Shown here in pieces: positions 35,452 to 47,076 of a DNA stretch of 64,000 nt (position 1 is the first letter of the stretch; each line of letters begins with the position of its first letter). Origin of the DNA: Corynebacterium kroppenstedtii DSM 44385. Lineage in GTDB: Bacteria > Actinomycetota > Actinomycetes > Mycobacteriales > Mycobacteriaceae. The notes beneath the pieces are model-generated. The model worked only from the letters and a program-made list of their open reading frames with translations, did not search any database and had not been told where the DNA came from. A program made the position numbers and the translations under genes. The stretch lies in NCBI RefSeq assembly GCF_000023145.1, contig NC_012704.1, positions 620,001 through 684,000 of the forward strand. Direction: 5' to 3'.

Positions 35452-38400
35452 ATGACGCACACCTCTGCACAGACTCCCATGCCCCCATCCGATGCGTCCG
35501 CGTCCGACGCTGCTCGTGCGGCAGTGCGCAAACCTGAAGGGAAGGACGCGTCGGAAGGATTGGGCTGGCCACCCTTGGCCGGGGTGGTGCAGTTGGCGCT
35601 GCAATCGCCGAAACTCCAAGGAGTCCTGGCCTCAGTGGGGGAGCCGCGGCTGCACATCTCAGCCATCGACGAGGCACGGTCGTGGGTGGCCAGGGCAATC
35701 GCCGAAAAATCTGTCGTTGTCATCGTGACCGCGACCAGCCGCGAAGCCCAGGATCTCACTGCAGAATTGCGCGACATGATGGGCGATGCCGTCGCCATGT
35801 TCCCCGCCTGGGAAACGCTCCCGCATGAGCGTTTGTCGCCCGGTTCGGAAACAGTAGGTGCCCGGTTAAAGGTGCTTCGCCGCCTTGCTCACCCCCATGA
35901 CATCCCCGGTGAGCAGCCAATTCGCATTGTCGTTGCCCCGGCGCGGTCGTTCATCCAGCCCATCATGAAGGGCCTGGGGGAGCGCGAACCGATCATCCTC
36001 GCGGAGGACACCGATGTCACGGGGATCGCCACTCGTTTAGCCGAGATGGGTTATCAGCACGTGGATCTCGTCGGCAAGCGGGGGGAATTCGCCGTTCGCG
36101 GTGGTGTGGTGGATATTTTCCCCTCCACGGCCGAGCTCCCGGTGCGCGCCGAATTGTGGGGTGACGAGATTTCCGATTTGCGTGCGTTTTCGGTGGGGGA
36201 CCAGCGAACTATCGAGAATTTTGATCCAGGTGCCGTGCCTGTTTACCCGTGCCGTGAACTTCGTATCGACGACGCCGTCCGCGCCCGCGCCGAGAAAATG
36301 GCACGCACCCACGCATCGAATGCCACGCTTGCGGACGCATTGACGAAGATCAGCGAAGGTGTCGCCGTTGAGGGGATGGAGTCCCTCATTCCTGTGCTTT
36401 TCGACGGTCCGATGGTGACGCTTCCTGAGGAAGTGGCCGCCGCAGATCCGTCGGTGACGACCACGGTACTGGTGATGTCGCCGGAGAAAGTACAGCGCCG
36501 GGCCGACGACTTGATTGCCACCGGCAAAGAGTTTGTCAAAGCCGGGTGGGAGGCTGCCGCGATGGGGGCGGAGTCACCGATTGACACCGCTGCGCTGGCG
36601 GAAGCTGAGGACGGCAACGATGATCTGAACGTGGACCAGAGCGCATATCGCTCCCTGGGTGCCATGGAGAAGACGGCGGAACACCACGGTTTGTCCTGGT
36701 GGACGTGTGCTCCTCCGGGGTTCTTAGGCAGCGCGGAGGCATCGTCCACCCTAGAGTTGGATTTCTCCACCGGGCCTCAGCCCAAGGGGAAACCGGGCGA
36801 CGTGGAGAAAGCGATGTCGGAGCTTCACGACCACGTGGCACACGGTGGCCGGCTCGTGTTTACGGCACTCACCCCCGCTTCCGCACAACGCATGAGCGGT
36901 CGTTTCCGTGAGGCCGGAATCGGTGTGACGCCCGATGCGGATCCCCAGAATCCGTCCGCGCCGGGTAAAGCCACTGTTATTCGGGCAGTGTTGCACGGGG
37001 GCTTAGTCATCCCGCACGTTGATGACGCCCGGCCCCTGCTCGTCGTCGCCGAAACCGACTTCACCGGTAACCGCATCGTTGCTTATGGCGATGGCCGTCG
37101 TCGGCCATGGCGTAAACGCAACCGCGTCGACCCGCTCTCGCTCAACCCGGGCGATCTCGTCGTCCATGAGACTCATGGCATCGGCCGATTCGTGAAAATG
37201 CAGGAGCGCACCGTCGGCAAGGGTGCTGACGCGACCCGTCGGGAATACATGGTCCTGGAATATGCCCCGTCGAAGCGAGGCGGTGCAGCCGACCACCTTT
37301 ACGTTCCTATGGACAGTCTGGATTTGCTCTCGCGGTATGTCGGCGGTGAAAACCCGTCGCTATCGAAAATGGGCGGATCCGATTGGAAAAACACCAAGAA
37401 GAAAGCGCGCGCCGCGGTTCGCGATATAGCCGCCGACCTCGTGCAACTCTATGCCAAGCGCCAAGCCGCGCCGGGTTACGCGTTCTCACCGGACACCCCG
37501 TGGCAGCGGGAAATGGAGGATAATTTCCCGTTCACGGAAACGGAAGACCAGTACAACGCCATCGAAGCGGTCAAAGAGGATATGGAGAAGCCCGTCCCCA
37601 TGGACCGCGTGATTGTGGGCGACGTGGGATACGGCAAAACCGAGGTCGCCGTCCGTGCCGCATTCAAGGCTGTTCAGGACGGCAAACAGGTGGTTCTCCT
37701 TGTTCCTACGACGTTGCTGGCGCAGCAGCATTTCGCGACCTTCAGCGAGCGCATGGAAGGTTTCCCCATCACGATCCGCCAGCTGTCCCGCTTCACCACG
37801 CCGAAGCAGGCCCGCGAAGTCCTGACCGGGCTTGCCGAGGGGCAGGTCGACATCGTGATCGGTACTCACCGCCTGCTGCAGACAGGGGTGCAGTGGAAGA
37901 ACTTAGGCCTCGTTATTGTCGACGAGGAACAGCGTTTCGGTGTGGAACACAAGGAGCACATCAAGGCGCTGCGTTCCCACGTCGACATGTTGACAATGTC
38001 CGCGACACCTATTCCCCGCACGTTGGAGATGTCGATGGCGGGAATTCGCGATATGTCGACGATCCTCACCCCGCCGGAAGATCGCCACCCCGTGTTGACC
38101 TATGTGGGTGTGCAAGAGGATAAGCAGATCGCGGCGGCTATTCGTCGTGAGCTGTTGCGCGATGGCCAGGTGTTTTATGTGCACAACCGTGTGCGTTCTA
38201 TCGAACAGGTCGCGCAACATATTCGTGAGCTTGTTCCGGAAGCGCGCGTGGTCGTGGCACATGGGCAGATGAATGAGGATCAGCTGGAGAACACTGTCGA
38301 AGGGTTCTGGGACCGCGAGTACGACGTGTTGGTCTGCACGACGATCGTCGAAACGGGATTGGATATTTCGAATGCCAACACGCTGATCGTCGAGAATGCC

Positions 38401-39297
38401 CACCACATGGGATTGGCCCAGCTGCACCAGCTTCGTGGTCGCGTCGGCCGGTCGCGCGAACGAGGCTATGCCTATTTCTTGTATCCTCCGTCGCAAACAT
38501 TGACCGAAACGTCCTATGACCGTTTATCGACGATTGCGCAGAACAATGATCTCGGCGCCGGGATGGCCGTCGCCATGAAAGACCTTGAAATGCGCGGGGC
38601 CGGCAATGTGTTGGGCGCTGAGCAGTCGGGCCACATCGCTGGCGTCGGCTTTGACCTCTATGTCCGCCTCGTTGGTGAGGCCGTCGAGGCGTTCAAAGCG
38701 ATGGCCGACGGCAAGCCAATCGACGGAAGCGATAAAGAGAATAAGGAAACGCGCATTGATATCAACGTCGATGCACACATTCCGACCAGTTATATCGCCT
38801 CTGAACGGTTACGTTTGGCCGCGTACCGGGACCTCGCTCAAGCGAAGAACGAAGAGGCCTTGCAGAATGTCCGCGCGGAATTGGTGGATAGGTATGGCCA
38901 GCCACCACAGGAAATTGACCGGCTGCTCGCCGTCGCCCGGTTACGCATGGTCTGCCGCGAATGTGGCGTGACCGATGTTGTGGCAACCGGCGCGAACAAG
39001 GCCGCTATTTCGTTCTCGCCGATTGAACTGCCCGATTCAGGGCGAGTGCGTTTGGGCCGGCTGTACCCCGGTGCGCAATACCGTGCCACAACCCATAATG
39101 TTGTGGTTCCAGCGCCCAAGAAAGGGCGGGGTATTCGGGCCCAAGCCGTCAAAGATGAGGAATTGTTGCAGTGGTGTGCGGACGTGATGACGTCGTTGCT
39201 GGGTAAGCCGCACCGGGAGGTTGCTTCTGGTGTGCAGCCGGACACTGCTGGGGGCAAGAGTCACCAAAAGAATTCCACTAAAAGTAAGGTCCGTTAA
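35452..39297 (+). CDS. mfd: transcription-repair coupling factor
   Basis: Mfd removes RNA polymerase stalled at DNA damage and recruits UvrA. The 1281-aa protein has a UvrB-like N-terminal region, the RNA-polymerase interaction domain near residues 560-620 ([17 protein letters not shown]), a RecG-like DExH motor with Walker [21 protein letters not shown], and [11 protein letters not shown], then the TRG motif region and a C-terminal TRCF domain. It is slightly longer than most homologues because of acidic inserts around residues 370-395. mazG follows ten bases downstream. Confidence 0.96.
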   Translation: MTHTSAQTPMPPSDASASDAARAAVRKPEGKDASEGLGWPPLAGVVQLALQSPKLQGVLASVGEPRLHISAIDEARSWVARAIAEKSVVVIVTATSREAQDLTAELRDMMGDAVAMFPAWETLPHERLSPGSETVGARLKVLRRLAHPHDIPGEQPIRIVVAPARSFIQPIMKGLGEREPIILAEDTDVTGIATRLAEMGYQHVDLVGKRGEFAVRGGVVDIFPSTAELPVRAELWGDEISDLRAFSVGDQRTIENFDPGAVPVYPCRELRIDDAVRARAEKMARTHASNATLADALTKISEGVAVEGMESLIPVLFDGPMVTLPEEVAAADPSVTTTVLVMSPEKVQRRADDLIATGKEFVKAGWEAAAMGAESPIDTAALAEAEDGNDDLNVDQSAYRSLGAMEKTAEHHGLSWWTCAPPGFLGSAEASSTLELDFSTGPQPKGKPGDVEKAMSELHDHVAHGGRLVFTALTPASAQRMSGRFREAGIGVTPDADPQNPSAPGKATVIRAVLHGGLVIPHVDDARPLLVVAETDFTGNRIVAYGDGRRRPWRKRNRVDPLSLNPGDLVVHETHGIGRFVKMQERTVGKGADATRREYMVLEYAPSKRGGAADHLYVPMDSLDLLSRYVGGENPSLSKMGGSDWKNTKKKARAAVRDIAADLVQLYAKRQAAPGYAFSPDTPWQREMEDNFPFTETEDQYNAIEAVKEDMEKPVPMDRVIVGDVGYGKTEVAVRAAFKAVQDGKQVVLLVPTTLLAQQHFATFSERMEGFPITIRQLSRFTTPKQAREVLTGLAEGQVDIVIGTHRLLQTGVQWKNLGLVIVDEEQRFGVEHKEHIKALRSHVDMLTMSATPIPRTLEMSMAGIRDMSTILTPPEDRHPVLTYVGVQEDKQIAAAIRRELLRDGQVFYVHNRVRSIEQVAQHIRELVPEARVVVAHGQMNEDQLENTVEGFWDREYDVLVCTTIVETGLDISNANTLIVENAHHMGLAQLHQLRGRVGRSRERGYAYFLYPPSQTLTETSYDRLSTIAQNNDLGAGMAVAMKDLEMRGAGNVLGAEQSGHIAGVGFDLYVRLVGEAVEAFKAMADGKPIDGSDKENKETRIDINVDAHIPTSYIASERLRLAAYRDLAQAKNEEALQNVRAELVDRYGQPPQEIDRLLAVARLRMVCRECGVTDVVATGANKAAISFSPIELPDSGRVRLGRLYPGAQYRATTHNVVVPAPKKGRGIRAQAVKDEELLQWCADVMTSLLGKPHREVASGVQPDTAGGKSHQKNSTKSKVR

Positions 39298-39306
39298 TAT
39301 ATAGCC

Positions 39307-40419
39307 ATGTCTGTCATTGTCCTCGATCCTCGTTTTCCTGGCATGCTGCCCGTCGACGCTGTTTCTCTGGTGGGCAATGACGTGTGCTACACCGAAGAAG
39401 TCCCAGTCCGCATCCGTTGGGTGATTGCCGATCTAGGCGGCCATGTGGTGGATGACACCGACACATTGATCACCACTGATCCCTATAACGAATGGGTGCG
39501 CGAGAGGCTCCACAGTGGTGACCAGCTGTTAGTAGCGCCCTCCTTGTATTTCCAACGACGGCCGGACCGCGCGCTGGCTTCGGGCTCGTCGAATAATGCG
39601 CTGAGCTCTGGTGCTTCGGGCGAGTTGGAGGGGATTGAGGCGGAGAATCCGGCGGCGTATCCGGATTATGACTTCGCATTGAAAGCAATTCCGCAGTTGA
39701 CAGATGGTGCGGAGACGTCGGAAGAAGCGTACGCAGAGGATTCGTCGGCAGAGGATTCGTCGGCAGGGGAGTCCGATTATCCTTCTGACCAACGCAACGG
39801 GGGAGACCAGGACGGTACGGGGAGCGCCGGTGCCGGTGTGATTCACGGGACCGCTGTCGTGGGCGATGGTGCCGATGGCGAAACCGCTGACGACGAAAAC
39901 ACTGGTGGCATCGACGAAACCACCGAATCAGGCGACGCTTCCAGTCCGAGCCAAAGTGAGATCCCGGAGGCTGTTCTCAACGAGATCGAAGAGGCCATTG
40001 CGGTGATGTCGCGTGCGTTGCACCAAGGGGAGTGGGAGCAGAGCCAAAGCCATCAGTCTCTGCTTGCCTATCTGCGTGAGGAAGTTGAGGAGTTAGCCCA
40101 GTCCATCGATACGTGGCAGGCCGGGGATCTGGCGTCGGAAAAGCGGCTGTGTGATGAGCTGTCGGATATCTTCTTGCAGGTTCTTTTCCATGCGGAGATA
40201 GCTAACCGACGCGGCGCTTTCGATATTGGGCACGTTGCGGCGTCGTTTGTTCATAAGATGCGGACGCGCGCTCCCTATCTGTTCGAGGAGACGGAGCGTC
40301 CAGTTGGCCTGGATGAGCAGAATCGTTTGTGGGAGGAAGGGAAACGACGTGAGCAGTCAGCTGCCGATGAGTCGTGGTCGGCTCCGGCTTCTCACGAGGA
40401 CCCCGGTTCGTCGTCATAA
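39307..40419 (+). CDS. mazG: MazG-family nucleoside triphosphate pyrophosphohydrolase with long acidic linker
   Basis: The C-terminal third (about residues 235-345) is a MazG domain with the metal-binding ExxE pattern in LREEVEELAQSID and the ExxxD pattern in DELSDIFLQVLFHAE; it hydrolyses NTPs to NMP. The N-terminal 95 residues form a separate small domain typical of the actinobacterial protein. Between them lies a Glu/Asp/Ser/Gly-rich linker of about 130 residues, partly made of a 15-bp DNA tandem repeat (AEDSS units, 39733-39762). TAATAT ends six bases before the ATG, so a leaderless promoter may lie inside the mfd end. Order mfd-mazG-lpqU matches mycobacteria. Confidence 0.9.
   Translation: MSVIVLDPRFPGMLPVDAVSLVGNDVCYTEEVPVRIRWVIADLGGHVVDDTDTLITTDPYNEWVRERLHSGDQLLVAPSLYFQRRPDRALASGSSNNALSSGASGELEGIEAENPAAYPDYDFALKAIPQLTDGAETSEEAYAEDSSAEDSSAGESDYPSDQRNGGDQDGTGSAGAGVIHGTAVVGDGADGETADDENTGGIDETTESGDASSPSQSEIPEAVLNEIEEAIAVMSRALHQGEWEQSQSHQSLLAYLREEVEELAQSIDTWQAGDLASEKRLCDELSDIFLQVLFHAEIANRRGAFDIGHVAASFVHKMRTRAPYLFEETERPVGLDEQNRLWEEGKRREQSAADESWSAPASHEDPGSSS
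39733..39762 (+). repeat. 15-bp tandem repeat in mazG
   Basis: GCAGAGGATTCGTCG is repeated twice perfectly (39733-39747, 39748-39762) and a third, degenerate copy follows. It stays in frame and encodes AEDSS units. It is prone to slippage in multiples of 15 bases. Confidence 0.85.
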
Positions 40420-40458
40420 CGCCGTTATCTCACCGAATCGGAGTCTGTGTTCTGGGTT

Positions 40459-41229
40459 ATGAAATCTGCACGTACCCTCATTGCTGTTTTCGCGGTGTTG
40501 GCGCTGGTCATCGTCACTATTGGTTGGTTGGTATCCCACGTCCATACCGATAGTTCGTCGATGCGAAAGCCGATTCCATCGGACGTTCCGCCGCCGAATG
40601 GGGTTGCGGCTCCGGCAGTCGATACGTCCAAGCACACGCGCACGTCGGAAGAATTTCGGACCTGGGCGGAGCCGATTTCGAAGAAAACCGGCATTTCTGT
40701 TGAAGCCTTGAGCGCGTACGCGAATGCGAATGTGGTGGCCCGCCATTCGAAACCGGGGTGTCATCTGGGTTGGACGACGCTGGCTGGTCTGGGCTGGGTA
40801 GAAACCCGCCACGGCACCTACAACGGGCACCATTTTGATTCGGTTTCCATTGATTCCAATGGCGACGTTAAGCCGCACATTCGCGGCGTTCAGCTGGACG
40901 GTGCACCCGGTTTGGAGAACCTGCCCGATACCGACAATGGCGAACTGGACGGCGATAAGGAAAAGGACCGGGCGATGGGTCCCCTGCAGTTCATTCCCCA
41001 GTCGTGGGAGAAGTATGGGGTTGATGCCAATGCGGATGGTAAGGCTGACCCCGACAATATTGATGATGCTGCAGTCGCGGCAGTGAATCTTTTGTGCGAT
41101 TTTGATCGTGACTTATCGACGGCGGACGGGTGGAAATCGGCCGTGCGCTCGTACAATAACTCGGCGCAGTACGTGGAGGATGTGCGGCGAGCGGCTGCCA
41201 ATTATTCGCTCCAACAGAAGCCGGCATAA
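40459..41229 (+). CDS. secreted/membrane lytic transglycosylase (LpqU-like)
   Basis: This protein has an uncleaved-looking N-terminal membrane or signal segment (SARTLIAVFAVLALVIVTIG) and a lytic-transglycosylase-like domain. The catalytic Glu is in GLGWVETRHG, and the later GPLQFIPQSWEKYG and SYNNSAQYVEDV segments are standard for the SLT family. It is the positional homologue of lipoprotein LpqU (Rv1022) but has no lipobox Cys. GTG 40447 is an alternative start, with GGAG close upstream; ATG 40459 begins the charged n-region. The role is probably peptidoglycan turnover near division. Confidence 0.85.
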   Translation: MKSARTLIAVFAVLALVIVTIGWLVSHVHTDSSSMRKPIPSDVPPPNGVAAPAVDTSKHTRTSEEFRTWAEPISKKTGISVEALSAYANANVVARHSKPGCHLGWTTLAGLGWVETRHGTYNGHHFDSVSIDSNGDVKPHIRGVQLDGAPGLENLPDTDNGELDGDKEKDRAMGPLQFIPQSWEKYGVDANADGKADPDNIDDAAVAAVNLLCDFDRDLSTADGWKSAVRSYNNSAQYVEDVRRAAANYSLQQKPA

Positions 41230-42878
<1,649 letters not shown>

Positions 42879-42889
42879 GATCACAGCCT

Positions 42890-43693
42890 ATGGCACGTAC
42901 ACCTGAATCAGGATCGCCGGCAGGATCGGATTCTCTCGCAGCAGGGGGAGAGCGCGATCACGCCGATAGCGCTACTGCAGCGTCAACGGCTGCCGACCAT
43001 CGCATGAATGGTCGACAGGTCGGCAAACCTGATGAGGGTGTCACTGCGTCCGATTCCGACGCTGGTGTTGAGTCAGATACCGCGTCGGAACGTAAGGGTA
43101 CGTTGCCCAAGCCGGCGCGTCAGTCGCGTCGGCGTCGTGCGCAACGTCGATTGCGTGAATTCCGCTTCGGCGGGAGCCGTAAACAGTGGGTGTTGACTGT
43201 TCCTAGTCAACAATCCGCGGTAAGGCTGATTATTTTGGCCTGTCTTGTGGTGGCGATGACGATGACTGTTGCCCCGCCACTGAAGTCATACTTTCAGCAA
43301 CGTAGTGAGTTGCAACAACTTCATATTGATATAGCTCACCAGGAAGAAGAGAAGACTGAGCTGCAAAAACAGCTGGATCTGTATAACGACGATGATTTCG
43401 TCAAAGAGCAGGCTCGGCTGCGACTAGGCATGGTCGAGCGGGGGGAAACGTCCTGGCGGATTATCGATCCTTCGATTACGACGGGCGCCCCGGAGGAATC
43501 GGATTCGAAGAAAGACGAACACCAGGATCCGTGGTACACGCAGTTGTGGAGTTCGGTCCGCGAGAAGCCGTCGGATAAAGAGCAGCACGAGGACGAAGCA
43601 CCATCATTGGGTGTTCCGACGGTGAATGATCCGGATCCGAACCGTCAAGCGCCGGCACCGGCTAACGCGAACCAGGTTCAGCCTGGGAATTAG
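42890..43693 (+). CDS. FtsB/DivIC-like septum formation protein
   Basis: This is a bitopic membrane protein with a long cytoplasmic N-terminus (about 100 residues, Ala/Ser/Asp- then Arg-rich), one membrane helix (about 107-125, LIILACLVVAMTMTVAP), and an extracytoplasmic coiled coil (QQRSELQQLHIDIAHQEEEK). The DDDFVKEQARLRLGMVERGE segment is the signature of the FtsB/DivIC family, which links FtsL and FtsQ at the divisome. The tail is Pro/Asn/Asp-rich. The order eno-ftsB-DUF501-ppx matches Rv1023-Rv1026. Its stop lies in an imperfect tandem duplication. Confidence 0.88.
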   Translation: MARTPESGSPAGSDSLAAGGERDHADSATAASTAADHRMNGRQVGKPDEGVTASDSDAGVESDTASERKGTLPKPARQSRRRRAQRRLREFRFGGSRKQWVLTVPSQQSAVRLIILACLVVAMTMTVAPPLKSYFQQRSELQQLHIDIAHQEEEKTELQKQLDLYNDDDFVKEQARLRLGMVERGETSWRIIDPSITTGAPEESDSKKDEHQDPWYTQLWSSVREKPSDKEQHEDEAPSLGVPTVNDPDPNRQAPAPANANQVQPGN

Positions 43694-43733
43694 GTCCGGC
43701 CTACGAATTCGGCCTGGGGATTAGGTCCGGCCT
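43681..43733. repeat. tandem duplication spanning the ftsB stop
   Basis: A 22-base unit (43681-43702, starting GCCTGGGAATTAGG) recurs at 43712-43733 with one difference, at 31-base spacing. The first copy contains the stop codon. Confidence 0.8.
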
Positions 43734-43751
43734 GGGGGAGAATTAAAATAA

Positions 43752-45338
43752 GTGGACATGACGAGTTTCTCCGGAGTGTCCGACGACGATATGGCCATCA
43801 TGACCGACCAATTAGGGCGGCGTCCCCGTGGTGCTCTCGAGGTGGCATATCGCACTCCCGATGGTCAGCCGGCTGTCGTGACGACGGCCCCCCGGCTGGA
43901 CGACGGTACCCCTTTTCCGACGCTGTATTACTTGACTGACCCGCGTTTGACGGCGGAGGCATCGCGACTCGAAGTCGCTGGGGTCATGAAATGGATGACC
44001 GAGCGGCTGGAAACCGATGAGGCGCTGGCCGCCGATTACCGGGCCGCGCACGAAAACTACCTGAGCGTCCGCAACAGTATTGAGGATTTGGGAACCTCCT
44101 TTTCCGGCGGCGGAATGCCCGATCGGGTGAAGTGCCTGCACGTTCTCATGGCTTACGCTCTGGCGGAGGGGCCTGACACCGTTCGCCTGGGCACCGAGAC
44201 CGTCGCTTTAGCGCTGGCCCAGAACCCTGAGCTGCGCGGAACTGCCCTTCCGGATCAATGGCCGACGGTAGAAGAACTGGGGATTAGCCTGCCCATGGCT
44301 ACCGATTCGACGCTCGAGGCTCAGTCGGCGGAATCGAGCAACGCCCCGAACAAGACACCCGGCACGCTCTCTTTAGCTGCCGTGGATTGTGGTACCAATT
44401 CCATCCGCCTCCTCATTACTGACGTCGATGCGCAGTCTGGTTCCGTTGTGCGCGAGGTTACCCGGAAGAACACGATTGTTCGTCTGGGCGAGGGCGTCGA
44501 TAGTTCTGGGCAATTGTCGCCAGCTGCGATTGAGCGGACTCGGGTTGCGCTGCGCGGATATGTCGACATGATGCTCGATCATGGCGTGAGTGCGGTCCGC
44601 ATGGTGGCGACGTCAGCAACGCGGGATGCGTCGAATCGGGATGATTTCTTCGCCATGACGAAGGCCGAGCTCGGTCGGGTTGCTCCAGGGGCGGTTGCCG
44701 AAGTGATCGAGGGCACGGAAGAAGCGCGACTGTCATATCTCGGGGCGACGATGGATGTGGATGCCGAGGGGCGCGTCGTTGTTATTGACGTCGGTGGCGG
44801 TTCGACTGAGTTCGTCGTGGGGGACAAGGATGGGGACGTTGTGGGGGCAGTGTCGACCCAGATGGGTAGCGTCCGGTTGTCGGAGCGCTTTTTGCACACC
44901 GATCCTCCGACGAACGCGGAGTGCGCGGCAGCGCGGGAGGTCGTCGACAAGAATCTGCGTGAGGCTGCGGAAGAATTGCCTCTTGCTGACGTGGCGACAG
45001 TTGTTGGTTGTGCGGGTACTTTTACGACGGTCTCCGCAGTGGTTCAGGACTTGCCTGAATACTTGCCAGAAAAGATTCACCTTTCGACGCTTGACGCGGA
45101 CGATATTCTCGCGACGACGGCGAAGGTTCGCGCGGAGACGGTGGAGCAGAGGAAGGCGCGGCCACAGATTTTGCCTGGTCGAGCCGATGTTATCGGTGGA
45201 GGAACGCTGATTATTGACGCGATTGTGGAGTTCTTCCACGCTAAGGCCGGCATCGAACAGATCACCGTGAGCGAGAAGGATATTTTGGACGGGATTATTG
45301 CTGGATTAGCCAGGCGGCAAGTGTCTTTTGAGGCGTGA
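43752..45338 (+). CDS. ppx: DUF501 - Ppx/GppA phosphatase fusion
   Basis: One open frame encodes two proteins that are separate neighbours in M. tuberculosis (Rv1025, Rv1026). Residues 10-180 are a DUF501 domain, with LGRRPRGALEVAYR, PTLYYLTDP and GMPDRVKCLH. A Ser/Ala/Thr linker (about 181-205) leads to an exopolyphosphatase/GppA domain of the actin-like ASKHA fold, with AVDCGTNSIRLL, catalytic Glu E320 in VIEGTEEARLS, and VIDVGGGSTEF. The Ppx part (about 325 aa) is the short actinobacterial type that degrades polyphosphate or pppGpp. GTG 43752 or ATG 43758 is the start. The fusion should be confirmed against relatives because a sequencing error could join the frames. Confidence 0.9.
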   Translation: MDMTSFSGVSDDDMAIMTDQLGRRPRGALEVAYRTPDGQPAVVTTAPRLDDGTPFPTLYYLTDPRLTAEASRLEVAGVMKWMTERLETDEALAADYRAAHENYLSVRNSIEDLGTSFSGGGMPDRVKCLHVLMAYALAEGPDTVRLGTETVALALAQNPELRGTALPDQWPTVEELGISLPMATDSTLEAQSAESSNAPNKTPGTLSLAAVDCGTNSIRLLITDVDAQSGSVVREVTRKNTIVRLGEGVDSSGQLSPAAIERTRVALRGYVDMMLDHGVSAVRMVATSATRDASNRDDFFAMTKAELGRVAPGAVAEVIEGTEEARLSYLGATMDVDAEGRVVVIDVGGGSTEFVVGDKDGDVVGAVSTQMGSVRLSERFLHTDPPTNAECAAAREVVDKNLREAAEELPLADVATVVGCAGTFTTVSAVVQDLPEYLPEKIHLSTLDADDILATTAKVRAETVEQRKARPQILPGRADVIGGGTLIIDAIVEFFHAKAGIEQITVSEKDILDGIIAGLARRQVSFEA

Positions 45339-45428
45339 CCACGGGATTCTGTGTCTGTGGGGTAACGCGGTAAGATGAGGCTCGCTGTTGTGCTCACCGG
45401 TGTGGTTCGGTGTGCTGTCAATGGCGGT

Positions 45429-45502
45429 GCCCCTATAGCCCAATTGGCAGAGGCAGTGGACTTAAAATCCATTCAGTGTGGGTTCGAATCCCACTGGGGG
45501 CA
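45429..45502 (+). tRNA. tRNA with UAA anticodon (Leu), short variable arm
   Basis: The acceptor stem GCCCCTA pairs with TGGGGGC, with discriminator A45502; CCA is not encoded. The anticodon stem GTGGA/TCCAT encloses CTTAAAA with anticodon TAA. The T arm GTGGG-TTCGAAT-CCCAC is perfect. The variable region is only about five bases, so this is a class I fold, whereas bacterial tRNA-Leu normally has a long class II arm. Confidence 0.9.
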
Positions 45503-45506
45503 CACC

Positions 45507-45547
45507 ACCCCCTAACCTGTTGTTGCAGGTCAGGGGGTATTTTTTGT
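45507..45547 (+). terminator. rho-independent terminator after the tRNA
   Basis: The stem ACCCCCTxACCTG / CAGGTxAGGGGGT has one internal mismatch and is followed by TATTTTTTG. It closes the tRNA transcript. Confidence 0.9.
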
Positions 45548-45756
45548 TTGTCAAGTCGGGGTTTTAAGCGTTTGTGGTTCTATTTTGGTTCTACGCGAAA
45601 TAGACCGGCCGTAGTCTGTCCTACTCAGTCGAAATTGCCCTCGAACGCAACTGTACAGCGTCTTTGTTCGGTGTCGCGGTTTCGAGAGTTGAGTATGGCC
45701 CACCCTGTGCAAAACCGAATGCGACTTCGGGTGGCCAGTGTGCCCTTGTAGTCGGT

Positions 45757-46395
45757 TTAGTAGGGGCTCCATTGAGGATTTTCTTCACCTACGCGGACAA
45801 TGCACACCAAATTCTTTTCGTCTGCTGTGGTTCCAGTGCTTCCGGCTCCATAGTTGGTGCAATATGCTCCTTCTGTCACATTGGTCACGCCGTAGGTTGG
45901 GCCGGTGTAGTTAGCCAAGTCGGGGTCTATGTCTTCAGGCTTGAGGTGCATGTGGCGTTGCATGGTGGGAGTTTCGCCGGGTTCGATGTCTTCTGGTTGG
46001 TAGGTTGAGCCGCTGTTATCTGTGGTCTGCGTTGCTGGTGGTGCTTTGTGGAATCCGGCTGCTTGGGTTTCCACAGTTTTCTTTTGCGTAGCGTGTTGGC
46101 CAGTGGATGGCTGCTGTGCGTGGTTCTGTGCGGTTTTGTTGTTTTCTTGTTTGTGGCTGTCGGAGTGCTTGTCGACGTTGTCCGCTTTGTTTTGGCTCGT
46201 TTGCGTTTCTTTTTTGGGGTTGTCCTGTTCTGAGGTGGGCGTGTCGCTGCCGGGACTGGTAGTTGAGGGCAGTGCGGTGGTGGCTGTTGATGCTGCTTCT
46301 TCTGCAGTTTGTGCGGTGTTTTGTGAGGTGCAAGCGGTAAGCGGTAGTGCCACAACTAGGGCGGTGAGGGTGGCGCCCACAAGTTGTTTACGCAT
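45757..46395 (-). CDS. secreted lipoprotein, low-complexity with C-terminal Cys-pair motif (A)
   Basis: This 212-aa protein has a type II signal peptide with lipobox LPLTAC (Cys about residue 22), then about 110 residues of Thr/Ser/Gln/Asn-rich low-complexity sequence, and a small C-terminal domain. Its end, AYCTNYGAGSTGTTADEKN followed by LVCIVR and NPQWSPY, resembles the end of the lipoprotein at 51189-51797. The frame extends to 46497, but ATG 46395 is preceded by AAAGGAAC and begins the signal peptide. Exposure on the cell surface is expected. No function is known. Confidence 0.8.
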   Translation of the reverse strand: MRKQLVGATLTALVVALPLTACTSQNTAQTAEEAASTATTALPSTTSPGSDTPTSEQDNPKKETQTSQNKADNVDKHSDSHKQENNKTAQNHAQQPSTGQHATQKKTVETQAAGFHKAPPATQTTDNSGSTYQPEDIEPGETPTMQRHMHLKPEDIDPDLANYTGPTYGVTNVTEGAYCTNYGAGSTGTTADEKNLVCIVRVGEENPQWSPY

Positions 46396-46493
46396 GGTGA
46401 GATGTTCCTTTCGTGGTGTGCCCACACTTGTGATTGGGTTGAACAGGTTGGACAAGTTTTCCTTGTCAGCGGCTAGCCATGCGTCGTGAACGA

Positions 46494-46703
46494 TCAAATG
46501 TGATGGTTGTTGGCCGTTGATCCGACGTTGAATAGCTTTCGGTGTTTTCTCGACGAGACGTACAGGACTTGGCCGTCTTCAGTTTGATTGATTAGTTCCT
46601 GTCCGGTGCGATTGAGTTTGTTGTCAGTGCCTTGGATTTGTTGTGCTAATAGCTCGTTCTGTCGCTTCAGCTGTTTAATCGTGGCTGACTTTTGGCCGAA
46701 CAT
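46494..46703 (-). CDS. small hypothetical coiled-coil protein
   Basis: This 69-aa frame (MFGQKSATIKQLKRQNELLA at the start) has a heptad-like pattern over residues 8-40 and no membrane segment. GGAG lies about 11 bases upstream of the ATG. It lies 98 bases before lipoprotein A on the same strand and below the conserved upstream element at 46801-46840, so the two may form an operon. Function unknown; whether it is real is uncertain. Confidence 0.5.
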   Translation of the reverse strand: MFGQKSATIKQLKRQNELLAQQIQGTDNKLNRTGQELINQTEDGQVLYVSSRKHRKLFNVGSTANNHHI

Positions 46704-47076
46704 GGGTGAGAGTCTCCGGTCTTAGTGGTGAGCTATGAAAGTCTTCGCGCCACACTTCAATGAGATGTGCCGCGACGTTTAGTTCGTAGGCTATCGTCCC
46801 TGGTTAGGAGCAGTATATTAGCTCTGCACTCTTGTATTCGTAGGGGCCGATTAGATCGTTAACTGCGAAGCTGCCGGGTCCGTACCGTTTTACCCCTGGG
46901 CACCCCCTCGACTCGACAGTCGTGTTAGGGGAGAACATGGTGTAGTTCGTAGGAGTCTAATCCTCGTTCCACTTTAATCCCCTCATGACCTTGGTTAGTG
47001 TGGGGCTCAACCGTTTACATTGCTTATGGTCGATTGATTTGACTGTCTTAGGAAAAGGGTTTTAATTATTTTCGGA
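46704..47076. other. 373-bp low-GC intergenic region
   Basis: There is no credible gene. The region contains a copy of an upstream element (46801-46840) that resembles one at 49986-50028, plus scattered C- and G-runs. Confidence 0.4.
46801..46840 (-). promoter_or_regulatory. shared upstream element, copy 1
   Basis: The stretch GGTTAGGAGCAG.. to ..TATTCG aligns with 49986-50028 (GGTTAGGGGCAG.. to ..TATTCG), with about 70 percent of bases identical by eye. Both lie upstream of minus-strand lipoprotein genes, so it is a likely promoter or regulator site. Confidence 0.4.
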
